From Pseudolysinimonas_A sp049651805 (lineage in GTDB: Bacteria > Actinomycetota > Actinomycetes > Actinomycetales > Microbacteriaceae): 64,000 bases of DNA. This document shows, piece after piece, positions 34,391-42,796 of this stretch; position 1 is the stretch's first letter; each line of letters opens with the position of its first letter. A program made the position numbers and the translations under genes. The stretch covers positions 29,755 to 93,754 of the forward strand of contig NZ_JBASCU010000030.1 of assembly GCF_049651805.1 (NCBI RefSeq), given 5' to 3'. The notes below the pieces were generated by a model, which searched no databases, was not told where the DNA came from, and was given only the letters and a program-made list of their open reading frames with translations.

Positions 34391-35226
34391 CGATGCGCAA
34401 CCACAGCTCCCGCGATCGCGCGAATGACGGAGATGCGGTCGTGAACGACCTGTGCATAGTCGAAAGTCAACGGCGTCAGCCCGAATGAGGCCACGATCGC
34501 ATCCCGACGGCGGTCACGCGGCGCTACAGCACCGGTGTGAAAGCTGCGGCCATTCAACTCGACGGCGACCCAGCCTTCGACCAGTAGGTCGATGTCGGCG
34601 ACTCCGCGGATGGGGTACTGCGGTTCGACCCTGAGCCGTGCCTCCCTGAGGGGCTCGCGCACGAGCGTCTCGAGCCCCGAGTCGGCGCGCCCGTCGACCC
34701 GAGCAAGAATCGCGAGCTCCCTCTCGGTCGCGTGGGGGCGCAGATCGGCCAGGCGGATGAGTCCTTTGCGCACGGCACTGTCGACCGTCGCGATGGCATC
34801 GTGCAGGGGCTGGCAGGACATCGCTTGGAACACCGCATCGACCGTCGAGACTCGAGCGCCGGCATCCGACCCCACCGCCCGCTCCCAGTGCAGCACGCAT
34901 CCCGAAGCAGGATCGAAGCGCTGGATCATCAGCCCTGGATCGCGCAGCCGCGACGCGTTGCCCGGGAGATGCACGTGAACCGCGCCCGGCGGTTCCGTGA
35001 CCCAAACGCCGAGGCGGGCCAGCTCGGACACACAGGCGAGACGCCCGCCAACCCGCACAGCCTGCTGGGTTGCCTCATCGAGCCCTGGGAGGCAGAAGTG
35101 GCCGATCCGAACGCGAATGAGACGCCCCGCTCCCACCGCCCAGGCGATCTGCGACCTCGTCATTCCGCGTGCCACCAGCTCACGAGTGCGGAGGGTGAGC
35201 CTGCCCCCTTCGAATGCCGCCGTCAT
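34321..35226 (-). CDS. AbiEi-like HTH + DUF559 protein, second paralogue, element-associated
   Basis: A 301-residue protein similar in layout to the 7.6 kb gene: N-terminal winged-helix region (RTRELVARGMTRSQIAWAVGAGRLIRV), a middle part with VRVGGRLACVS and VHLPGNASRLR that the paralogue also has (VRVGGRLCGVS, IAVPRNASRLR), and a C-terminal PD-(D/E)XK-like domain (LETLVREPLREARL, ADIDLLVEGWVAVELNGRSFH, RDRRRDAIVASFGL). The stop TGA comes from the TCCTGA core of palindromic element b, and element c lies 68 bp upstream of the ATG. Both paralogues end in Ala-Ser-stop for this reason. Confidence 0.75.
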   Translation of the reverse strand: MTAAFEGGRLTLRTRELVARGMTRSQIAWAVGAGRLIRVRIGHFCLPGLDEATQQAVRVGGRLACVSELARLGVWVTEPPGAVHVHLPGNASRLRDPGLMIQRFDPASGCVLHWERAVGSDAGARVSTVDAVFQAMSCQPLHDAIATVDSAVRKGLIRLADLRPHATERELAILARVDGRADSGLETLVREPLREARLRVEPQYPIRGVADIDLLVEGWVAVELNGRSFHTGAVAPRDRRRDAIVASFGLTPLTFDYAQVVHDRISVIRAIAGAVVAHRNVRGSGRRRALRLLRASATRAS

Positions 35227-35293
35227 CCGGGCATCCTGGGCCCATCAGCCGTACCGCGAACCCGCGCGGGCCCGCTCTGGGGACTACGCCCTC

Positions 35294-35370
35294 CGTACGC
35301 GGTTCAGGAGGACGCAACCTCGCGCGTCGGGATTCGACCGGAGCCGGCCCGATCTCCTGATCCGCGCACG
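35294..35370. repeat. Palindromic element, family 2, copy c (77 bp)
   Basis: Left arm CGTACGCGGTTCAGGAG (from 35294) and right arm CTCCTGATCCGCGCACG (to 35370) pair with two mismatches. It lies upstream of the DUF559-type gene and 75 bp before the promoter region of the riboflavin operon. Confidence 0.82.
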
Positions 35371-35444
35371 TCGAGGGCGAGGGGCAGGGTCAGGGGCGGG
35401 AGTTGGTATCGCTGGCGGGAATGAACGGGGCGGGGGGTGAGTTG

Positions 35445-35450
35445 TAGGGT
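35445..35450 (+). promoter_or_regulatory. Probable -10 box TAGGGT of the riboflavin operon
   Basis: TAGGGT lies just upstream of the FMN riboswitch, so transcription would begin near 35457. The -35 region is not distinct. Confidence 0.45.
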
Positions 35451-35465
35451 GGTGATACGAAGCAC

Positions 35466-35598
35466 GTGCTCCAGGGGCGGTGAAATCCCGCACCGGCGGT
35501 TACAGTCCGCGAACTCTTTCGGCCCGCAAGGCCCGGGAGAGCCGATCCGGTGGAAATCCGGAACCGACGGTCAAAGTCCGGATGGGAGGATGCACGCT
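35466..35598 (+). ncRNA. FMN riboswitch (RFN element)
   Basis: The conserved RFN blocks are present in order: AGGGGCGGTGAAATCCC, ACCGGCGGTTACAGTCCGCG, GCCGATCCGGTGGAAATCC, and ACCGACGGTCAAAGTCCGG followed by ATGGGAGGATGCACG. It binds FMN and shuts down the downstream ribD-ribE-ribBA-ribH genes. GGGAGGA in its end (35584-35590) is complementary to TCCTCCC at ~35633-35639 in the expression platform. Confidence 0.93.
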
Positions 35599-35641
35599 GT
35601 TGTCTCACGCGCAAGCGTGGCGGCCGCATGACTCCTCCCGT

Positions 35642-35660
35642 CTCCTGGACTGACCAGGAG
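35642..35660 (+). promoter_or_regulatory. Ribosome-binding-site-sequestering hairpin of ribD
   Basis: CTCCTGG (35642-35648) pairs perfectly with CCAGGAG (35654-35660) around ACTGA. The second arm contains the ribD ribosome binding site AGGAG. This indicates that the FMN riboswitch controls translation. Confidence 0.7.
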
Positions 35661-35665
35661 TGACG

Positions 35666-36724
35666 ATGAGCGAGACCCAACGGTACGAGGCGCCGATGCG
35701 CCGCGCGCTCGACCTCGCCGTGCGTGGACCGCTCGTCGGCGGCAACCCGCAGGTCGGCTGCGTGCTGCTGGATGCCGACGGTCGCATCGTCGCGGAGGGC
35801 TGGCACCGCGGCGCCGGCACCCCGCACGCCGAGATCGACGCCCTCTCGCAGGTGACGGATGCCGCCGGCCTTACCGCCGTCGTGACGCTCGAGCCGTGCA
35901 ATCACACCGGCCGCACCGGGCCGTGCTCCGAGGCGCTCATCGCGGCGGGCATCGGCAAGGTCGCGTTCGCCGTCCCCGACCCGGGCGCCGTGTCGGGTCA
36001 TGGCGCGGCGCGGCTGGCTGAAGCCGGCATCCCGGTCGTTCACGGGGTGCTGCACGACGAGGCCGAAGCCCTGTTGCACCCGTGGCTCGAAGCCATGCGC
36101 CGCGGGCGGCCGTGGGTCGTCGTGAAGTGGGCTTCCACTCTCGACGGGCGAGCCGCAGCCGCCGACGGGTCGAGTCAGTGGATCACCGGCGCCGCCGCGC
36201 GACAGAAGGTGCACGAGCAGCGGGCGCAGAGCGACGCGATCCTCGTCGGAACCGGCACCGTGCTCGCCGACGACCCGTCGCTCACCGCACGGGGGGATGC
36301 CGGCGAGCTGCTGCCCGCGCAACCGCTTCCCGTCGTGGTGGGTGAGCGCGGCATCCCGGCCGGCGCCGCCCTGCATGCGCACCCGCGGGGCGTGCTCGAG
36401 ACCCGCACCCGCGACCTCGATGTCATCTTCCGCGACCTGCACGAGCGCGGCATCCGCCGGGTGTACGTCGAGGGCGGGCCGACCCTCACGAGCGCCGCCA
36501 TCGCCGCCGGGTACGCCGACGAGTACGCGATCTACCTCGCCCCCGCCCTGCTGGGTGGTCCGAAGCTCGCGATCGGCGATCTCGGCATCCCGTCGATGGA
36601 TGCGATCCTGCGCCTGCGCGTCGACACTGTCGAGCAGCTCGGCGATGACTGGTACTTCCACGGTGTGGTTTCGACACGCGAGCCTTCGGCTCGCTACTCA
36701 ACCACCGAGAACGGGGGGAACTGA
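35666..36724 (+). CDS. ribD: Bifunctional riboflavin biosynthesis protein RibD (deaminase/reductase)
   Basis: A 352-residue two-domain enzyme. The deaminase domain has H54-A-E56 and PCNHTGRTGPC (zinc). The reductase domain follows from ~150 (VVKWASTLDGRAAAADGSSQWITG, VYVEGGPTLTSA). It deaminates and reduces the pyrimidine intermediate of riboflavin synthesis. The ATG at 35666 is preferred because AGGAG lies five bases before it; a GTG at 35660 overlaps that site. The last ~18 residues (VSTREPSARYSTTENGGN) are encoded by a family 3 hairpin repeat and are unlikely to be part of the fold. Confidence 0.92.
   Translation: MSETQRYEAPMRRALDLAVRGPLVGGNPQVGCVLLDADGRIVAEGWHRGAGTPHAEIDALSQVTDAAGLTAVVTLEPCNHTGRTGPCSEALIAAGIGKVAFAVPDPGAVSGHGAARLAEAGIPVVHGVLHDEAEALLHPWLEAMRRGRPWVVVKWASTLDGRAAAADGSSQWITGAAARQKVHEQRAQSDAILVGTGTVLADDPSLTARGDAGELLPAQPLPVVVGERGIPAGAALHAHPRGVLETRTRDLDVIFRDLHERGIRRVYVEGGPTLTSAAIAAGYADEYAIYLAPALLGGPKLAIGDLGIPSMDAILRLRVDTVEQLGDDWYFHGVVSTREPSARYSTTENGGN
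36667..36707. repeat. Dispersed hairpin repeat, family 3, copy d (inside ribD 3' end)
   Basis: GGTTTCGACACGC - core GAGCC/TTC/GGCTC - GCTACTCAACCACCG. It lies within the coding region and extends the RibD C-terminus. Confidence 0.85.
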
Positions 36725-37371
36725 TGTTCACCGGCATCACCGAAGAGCTGGGCGAGGTGCTCGCCTGGGAACGCTCGGGCGACTCCGGCCGCCTCACGAT
36801 CAAAGCGCCGCTGGCGGTGAGCGACGCGAAGCACGGCGACTCGATCTCGGTCGACGGCGTGTGCCTGACGGTGGTCGACCAGGGCCCCGACTGGTTCACG
36901 GCGGATGTCATGGCCGTGTCGATCGCGATGTCCACCTTGGGCGAGCGGCAGGTGGGTGACCGCGTCGACCTCGAGCGCGCCGCGGCTGTCGGCGATCGCC
37001 TCGGCGGCCACATCGTGCAAGGCCACGTCGACGGCACCGCGACCGTACTCGCCGTCACCCCGGGGGACGCCTGGCGGGTGCTGCGCTTCACCCTCGACAC
37101 CGAACACGCCCCGCTCGTCGTGCGCAAAGGCTCGATCGCCGTCAACGGCGTCTCGCTCACCGTGAGCGACGCCGGCGACGACTGGTTCGAGGTCTCGCTC
37201 ATTCCCGAGACCCTCGCCGCGACCACCCTCGGCGCCCTGATCCCGGGCGACCGCGTCAACATCGAGACCGACATCCTCGCGCGCCATGTGCAGCGGTTGA
37301 TGGGTTTCGATACGCGTCCGGCTGCGCCGGGCGCTTCTCAACCAACGGAAACCGAAAGGAGCGAGTCATGA
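36724..37371 (+). CDS. ribE: Riboflavin synthase alpha chain
   Basis: A 215-residue protein made of two homologous barrels, MFTGITEELGEV... and GHIVQGHVDGTATV..., with the second-half SLTVSDAGDDWFEVSLIPETLAATTLG. It dismutates two lumazines to riboflavin. The ATG shares a base with the ribD stop. The normal family end is at HVQRLM; the extra ~22 residues come from a family 3 repeat. ribBA starts at the stop (ATGA). Confidence 0.92.
   Translation: MFTGITEELGEVLAWERSGDSGRLTIKAPLAVSDAKHGDSISVDGVCLTVVDQGPDWFTADVMAVSIAMSTLGERQVGDRVDLERAAAVGDRLGGHIVQGHVDGTATVLAVTPGDAWRVLRFTLDTEHAPLVVRKGSIAVNGVSLTVSDAGDDWFEVSLIPETLAATTLGALIPGDRVNIETDILARHVQRLMGFDTRPAAPGASQPTETERSES
37303..37348. repeat. Dispersed hairpin repeat, family 3, copy e (inside ribE 3' end)
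   Basis: GGTTTCGATACGC - core GTCCGGC/TGC/GCCGGGC - GCTTCTCAACCAACGG. It encodes the RibE tail and ends just before the ribBA ribosome binding site (GAAAGGAGC). Confidence 0.82.
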
Positions 37372-38672
37372 GTCTCGCCGACATCCCTACCGCCCTGCGG
37401 GCGCTCGCCGACGGCAAGCCCGTCATCGTCGCCGACGACGAGGGCCGCGAGAACGAGGGCGACGTCGTGCTGGCGGCGCAGTTCGCGAGCCAGGAGTGGA
37501 TCGCCTGGACGGTGCGGCACACCTCGGGCTACCTGTGCGCGCCGCTGACCAACGCGATCGCCGACCGGCTCGAGTTGCCGCCGATGTGGGCGCACAACGA
37601 GGACCCACGGGGCACCGCGTACACGATCAGTGTGGATGCCGCCGACCGGCTCTCGACGGGCATCAGCGCCTCCGACCGCGCGCACACCCTGCGCGTGCTG
37701 GCAGACCCCGAGTCGACGCCGGCCCACCTCATCCGACCCGGCCACATCATCCCGTTGCGAGCGGTGGAAGGCGGGGTGCGCGAACGTGACGGCCACACCG
37801 AGGCGACCGTCGACCTGCTGAAGCTCGCCGGGCTGACCCCGGTCGGCGTGATCGGCGAGATCGTCGACGAGGACGGCGAGATGATGCGGCTGCCCGGGCT
37901 GCTCGCGCTCGGCGAGGAGCACGATGTGCCGGTGATCACGATCGAGGAGCTCATCCGGTTCATGGAGGAGCGCAAGTGCGAAGCCGATCCGCAGGCCGTC
38001 GTCGAGGTGCCGGAGTTCGAGCGGGTGTCGTTCGAGGTGGAGACGAATGTGCCGACCGAGCACGGCACGTTCCGGGTGCGGGCCTACCGCGACCGGTCGA
38101 CCGGCGCCGACCACGTCGCGTGGATCTCGGGCGAACCGAAAGACGGCACGCTCGTGCGGGTGCACTCCGAATGCCTCACCGGTGAAGCGTTCGGGTCGCT
38201 CAAGTGCGAGTGCGGTCCGCAGCTCGACGCGGCACTCGAACGCGTCCAACGCGATGGCGGGGTCGTCGTGTACCTGCGCGGACACGAGGGGCGCGGCATC
38301 GGCCTCATCAACAAGCTGCGCGCCTACCGTCTCCAGGAGGACGGTCTCGACACCCTCGACGCCAACCTCATGCTCGGGCTGCCCGCCGACGCGCGCGACT
38401 ACGGGGCGGCGACCGCGATCCTGAAGGATCTCGGCCTGACGTCGGTGCGGCTGCTCACTAACAACCCCGAGAAGGCCCGGCAGCTGGAGGAGCGCGGCGT
38501 CACGGTGAGCGAGCTCGTGCCTCTCGTCGTCGGCGTCGGCGAGTTCAACGAGGGCTATCTCGAGGCGAAGCGCGACCGGATGGGCCACGCGCTTCCGGAC
38601 GATGTCGCGCTCGACGCGGTGCGGCTGGCCGACGAACTGAAGGCCGAAGAACTGAACGAGTCGCTGCGATGA
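37368..38672 (+). CDS. ribBA: Bifunctional DHBP synthase / GTP cyclohydrolase II
   Basis: A 434-residue fusion. Residues ~1-205 are 3,4-dihydroxy-2-butanone-4-phosphate synthase (VIVADDEGRENEGDVVLAA, SAxDRAHTLRVL). Residues ~210-420 are GTP cyclohydrolase II with the zinc site in HSECLTGEAFGSLKCECGPQ and the catalytic YLRGHEGRGIGL. It makes the two precursors of lumazine. It overlaps ribE and ribH by four bases each. Confidence 0.95.
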   Translation: MSLADIPTALRALADGKPVIVADDEGRENEGDVVLAAQFASQEWIAWTVRHTSGYLCAPLTNAIADRLELPPMWAHNEDPRGTAYTISVDAADRLSTGISASDRAHTLRVLADPESTPAHLIRPGHIIPLRAVEGGVRERDGHTEATVDLLKLAGLTPVGVIGEIVDEDGEMMRLPGLLALGEEHDVPVITIEELIRFMEERKCEADPQAVVEVPEFERVSFEVETNVPTEHGTFRVRAYRDRSTGADHVAWISGEPKDGTLVRVHSECLTGEAFGSLKCECGPQLDAALERVQRDGGVVVYLRGHEGRGIGLINKLRAYRLQEDGLDTLDANLMLGLPADARDYGAATAILKDLGLTSVRLLTNNPEKARQLEERGVTVSELVPLVVGVGEFNEGYLEAKRDRMGHALPDDVALDAVRLADELKAEELNESLR

Positions 38673-39139
38673 GCGGCGACGGAATGCCCGACCTCGACAC
38701 CGACGGCACGGGACTTTCGGTCACCATCGTGTCGGGGCTGTGGCATACGCGCATCTCCGAGGGGTTGCTCGCGGGTGCGCGCAGCGTACTCGCCGCGTCG
38801 GGGGCCGAGGTCACCGAGATCCAGGTAGCCGGCAGCTTCGAGCTGCCCGTCGTCGCGAAAGCCGCCCTCGAAGCGGGGGCGGATGCCGTGGTCGCCCTCG
38901 GCGTGATCGTGCGGGGCGAGACGCCGCACTTCGACTACGTCGCCTCCGCCGCCACCGACGGCCTGACCCGGGTCGCCCTCGACAACGGCAAGCCGGTCGG
39001 CTTCGGCGTGCTCACCGTCGACACCGAGCAGCAGGGCCTCGACCGCGCCGGTCTGCCCGAATCGAAAGAGGATGTCGGCGGTCGCGCCGCCGAAGCCGCC
39101 CTCGCCACCGCCCGCGTGCTGCGCGCCCTGCGGGGCTGA
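38669..39139 (+). CDS. ribH: 6,7-Dimethyl-8-ribityllumazine synthase
   Basis: A 156-residue protein with VTIVSGLWHTRISEGLLAGA, QVAGSFELPVVAKAAL and ALGVIVRGETPHFDYVASAA, where His is the catalytic residue. It condenses the RibBA and RibD products to lumazine. Last gene of the operon; the ATG overlaps the ribBA stop. The 138-bp gap downstream holds only the short palindrome GGTTGGTCCAACC. Confidence 0.94.
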   Translation: MSGDGMPDLDTDGTGLSVTIVSGLWHTRISEGLLAGARSVLAASGAEVTEIQVAGSFELPVVAKAALEAGADAVVALGVIVRGETPHFDYVASAATDGLTRVALDNGKPVGFGVLTVDTEQQGLDRAGLPESKEDVGGRAAEAALATARVLRALRG

Positions 39140-39277
39140 CCCACACCCTGGTTGGTCCAACCCGTCAGGGGCGAGCGCGGCGCAGCACCCGGGTGAACGG
39201 CAGCGCCACGATCGCGGGACTCGGGGTGAACGGCACGCGCTCATGCTGGCATCCCGAGCCTGAGAACCGGGTTGGTC

Positions 39278-40108
39278 CTAGTCGAGGAAGAGCGCCCGCA
39301 GGCGGCGGGTCGTGAAGATCAGGCCCAGGGCGATCATGCCGAGGAAGTAGGCGAGGTGGCCGAGCATCGCCACGGAGAGTGCGCCCGTCGTCAACCCGCG
39401 CACCAGCTCGACGCCGTGCCACAGCGGCAGCGCCTTGATGAACCACTGGATCGCCTCGGGGTAGACCGTGATCGGGAAGAACGTCGCCGACAGCAGGAAC
39501 ATCGGCAGCAGTACGAGCGGGATGACATCCATCTGCTGGAACGTCTTCAGATACGACGTGATGCCCATCCCGATCGACGCGAACCCGAACGCGATGATCA
39601 CGATCGCCGGCAGGGCGAGGATCGCCGTCCAGGCGAGGTTGAGCCCGAGGGCTTGCATCACGAGCAGGAAGGTGACGCCGTAGGCCGCCCCGCGCAGCAG
39701 GGCGAGCGAGATCTCACCGAGCGCGACATCGAGGGGGCCGAGCCGGGTCGCGAGCATCCCGTTGTAGAGCTTGCCGAAGTGCATCTTGAAGAACACGTTC
39801 CACGTGGAGTCGTAGATCGCGCCGTTCATCGCCGACACCGCGAGCAGGGCGGGGGCGATGAAGGCGGCATACGGGATGTCGTTGCCCGACGAGTCCTGCA
39901 CGCTGCCGATGAGCCCACCCAGGCCGAGGCCGAGCGACAGCAGATAGAAGATCGGCTCGAAGACTCCGGTGAGCACGATCCACCAGTTGGTGCTGCGGGT
40001 CGCGAGCAGGCCGCGGCCGAGCACGGCCCGGGCATTGCCGGAATACAGGGCACGCACCCCGCCGGTCTCGCGGCGTTGGGCGGCTCGCAGGGTCGACGTC
40101 GCACTCAT
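39278..40108 (-). CDS. ABC-2 type exporter permease
   Basis: A 276-residue permease with six membrane helices (NodJ/DrrB-like). The N-terminal segment STNWWIVLTGVFEPIFYLLSLGLGLGG and the late LPLWHGVELVRGLTTG are characteristic. The ATG at 40106-40108 overlaps the previous permease stop (ATGA), so the shorter frame is used. Together with the 40105-40938 permease and the ATPase it forms an exporter of unknown substrate. Confidence 0.85.
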   Translation of the reverse strand: MSATSTLRAAQRRETGGVRALYSGNARAVLGRGLLATRSTNWWIVLTGVFEPIFYLLSLGLGLGGLIGSVQDSSGNDIPYAAFIAPALLAVSAMNGAIYDSTWNVFFKMHFGKLYNGMLATRLGPLDVALGEISLALLRGAAYGVTFLLVMQALGLNLAWTAILALPAIVIIAFGFASIGMGITSYLKTFQQMDVIPLVLLPMFLLSATFFPITVYPEAIQWFIKALPLWHGVELVRGLTTGALSVAMLGHLAYFLGMIALGLIFTTRRLRALFLD

Positions 40109-40934
40109 CGGTTCAGCCTCTTCACCGAGAAGTGCACCGTGAGCTGCCACCCGATGAAGGCGAGCACGACGAGGAACAGCACGTGGATGACGGTCAGCCA
40201 GATCGGTTCGGTCGGCCCGTAGGAGAACTGGCGGGCGAGTTCGCTGCCGTGCCAGATCGGCGAGATCCAGCCGATCCACTGCAGGAAGAACGGCAACTGA
40301 CTGAGCGGGAACACGGTGCCGCTGAACAGCGACAGCGGCATGATGATGAGCCGGTTGACGATGTTGAACTGCCCGCGTTCCTCTTTCACGGACGCCGCCC
40401 AGGCAGCGATCGGCGAGAACGCGAAACCGGTGAGCATCGCGATCGGCACGACGAGAACGGCCCAGGGCGATACGGTTCCGCCGAAGAGCGCCACCGCGCC
40501 GAAGTAGATGCTCGCGGTGAAGGCCGCCCGGATGGCGACGAAGATGAACATGCCGTCGATGATCTGCCGCCCGGTGAGTGGCCCGGAGTTCATGCCGACG
40601 AAGATGGCGTTCCACTTGAAACCCATCAACATGCCGAACATGTACTCCTCGGCGGCGACGATGACGGCGGCGTTGATGATGAGCGCCGGCGCCACGAACT
40701 GCAGGTAGCCGACGCCGTCGATGAACTCACTGCCCTGGCTGTCGACGACGAGGCTCGCGAGGCCGACGCCGAAGGCGAAGAGGTAGAGGAACGGCGTGCC
40801 GAACGCGGTCGCGACCATCGTCCAGAAGAACGCCCGCACGGCGCGCAGCTTGTGCTCGACGACGTACCAGGCGCCGTAGCGGCGGCTCTTCGCCGGGTCG
40901 GCGCGCACGGCCGCACGGGTCGTTGGCAAAGACG

Positions 40935-40938
<4 letters not shown>
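40105..40938 (-). CDS. ABC-2 type exporter permease
   Basis: A 277-residue paralogue of the downstream permease with six membrane helices. It contains FFWTMVATAFGTPFLYLFAFGVGLASLV and WISPIWHGSELARQFSYG. The ATG at 40936-40938 overlaps the ATPase stop. Two distinct permeases point to a heterodimeric channel. Confidence 0.85.
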
Positions 40939-41861
<923 letters not shown>

Positions 41862-41869
41862 GAAAGTCG

Positions 41870-41875
41870 AGTCTA
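41870..41875 (-). promoter_or_regulatory. -10 box TAGACT of the ABC-2 exporter operon (leaderless)
   Basis: TAGACT on the minus strand ends eight bases before the GTG at 41861. Confidence 0.5.
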
Positions 41876-41937
41876 AGTCGACGCCACCGACGCCGCACGG
41901 TACGGTCTGCGTGCCGGTGGCTGGCAGATGCGCCGCC

Positions 41938-41943
41938 TACGCT
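41938..41943 (+). promoter_or_regulatory. -10 box TACGCT of the lipoprotein gene (leaderless)
   Basis: TACGCT ends seven bases before the ATG at 41951. Confidence 0.5.
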
Positions 41944-41950
41944 GAGTGAC

Positions 41951-42760
41951 ATGCGCATCCGATCGGTGGCGGTGGCGAGCCTCGTGGCGGGGGGCCTGCT
42001 GCTCACCGGTTGCGCACCCGACAGCGGGGAACCGACCGCGACGCCGACGAGCACCGATCCCGCTGCGACCCCGATCGACCCGACCCCCGGCGCCCCCGCG
42101 CAGTTGGTGCTGCCCGACGACGCGGTGCTCGGGCTGGTCGGCATCCTCACCGCCCCGAACGGCGCGACCGCCGACCTCGCCGTCACGGTGCAGGCGTCGT
42201 TGCCCCACATGGTTCCGGAGGCGGCGGATGCCATTGCCGCCACCGTCGCCTGGTGCGCTGGCGAGGTGGATGAGGCGGTCATCTCCGGCCGCGGCTACAC
42301 GTTCACCACGGTCGAGGTGAGCGTCAGCCCGCGGGAGGGCGACTGGCCCGCGGATCTGCCGCTTCTGGTGTATCCGGTCGCCAACCCGCAGTTCGGGTCG
42401 ACGATCGTGGCGGGCGCCGGGCTGCGGCAGGTCGATGAAGCGACCGACCCGGTGTTCGACGACTACCTGCCGCGCTGCCAGCAGCCCGCCGTGCTCGACG
42501 GGGCCGGCGACGGCATCCTCTATCTCGGCATCCCGCAGGACATCAGCGGCGCGAACGACCGCCCGTCGTTCTCGGCGTGGGCGGTGCACGAGTTCGGGCT
42601 CTCAGCGGTGCTGCCCGGGGCCATGGGCGAATCGGATGTCGTCTTCTCGATGTGCGAGTCGGCGCTCACCCCGCTCGGTGAAGAGTTCGGGGCGTCGATC
42701 GACACCTGGGCCGACCGGTTCGAGTCGAGCGGCTGCACGGTCGGCGGATCGGGAGCGTGA
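41951..42760 (+). CDS. Hypothetical secreted lipoprotein
   Basis: A 269-residue protein with a lipoprotein signal peptide (MRIRSVAVASLVAGGLLLTGC; lipid-modified Cys21) and a Thr/Pro/Asp-rich linker to residue ~50. A globular part follows with four cysteines (CAGEV, LPRCQQP, SMCESA, SSGCTV) that could form two disulfides. No known family is recognised. It stands alone between the exporter operon and an ABC exporter gene. Confidence 0.7.
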   Translation: MRIRSVAVASLVAGGLLLTGCAPDSGEPTATPTSTDPAATPIDPTPGAPAQLVLPDDAVLGLVGILTAPNGATADLAVTVQASLPHMVPEAADAIAATVAWCAGEVDEAVISGRGYTFTTVEVSVSPREGDWPADLPLLVYPVANPQFGSTIVAGAGLRQVDEATDPVFDDYLPRCQQPAVLDGAGDGILYLGIPQDISGANDRPSFSAWAVHEFGLSAVLPGAMGESDVVFSMCESALTPLGEEFGASIDTWADRFESSGCTVGGSGA

Positions 42761-42783
42761 GTCGGCGGCCACCTCGACCGCGT

Positions 42784-42789
42784 TAGGGT
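42784..42789 (+). promoter_or_regulatory. -10 box TAGGGT of the ABC exporter (leaderless)
   Basis: TAGGGT ends seven bases before the GTG at 42797. Confidence 0.5.
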
Positions 42790-42796
42790 CGAGAGC

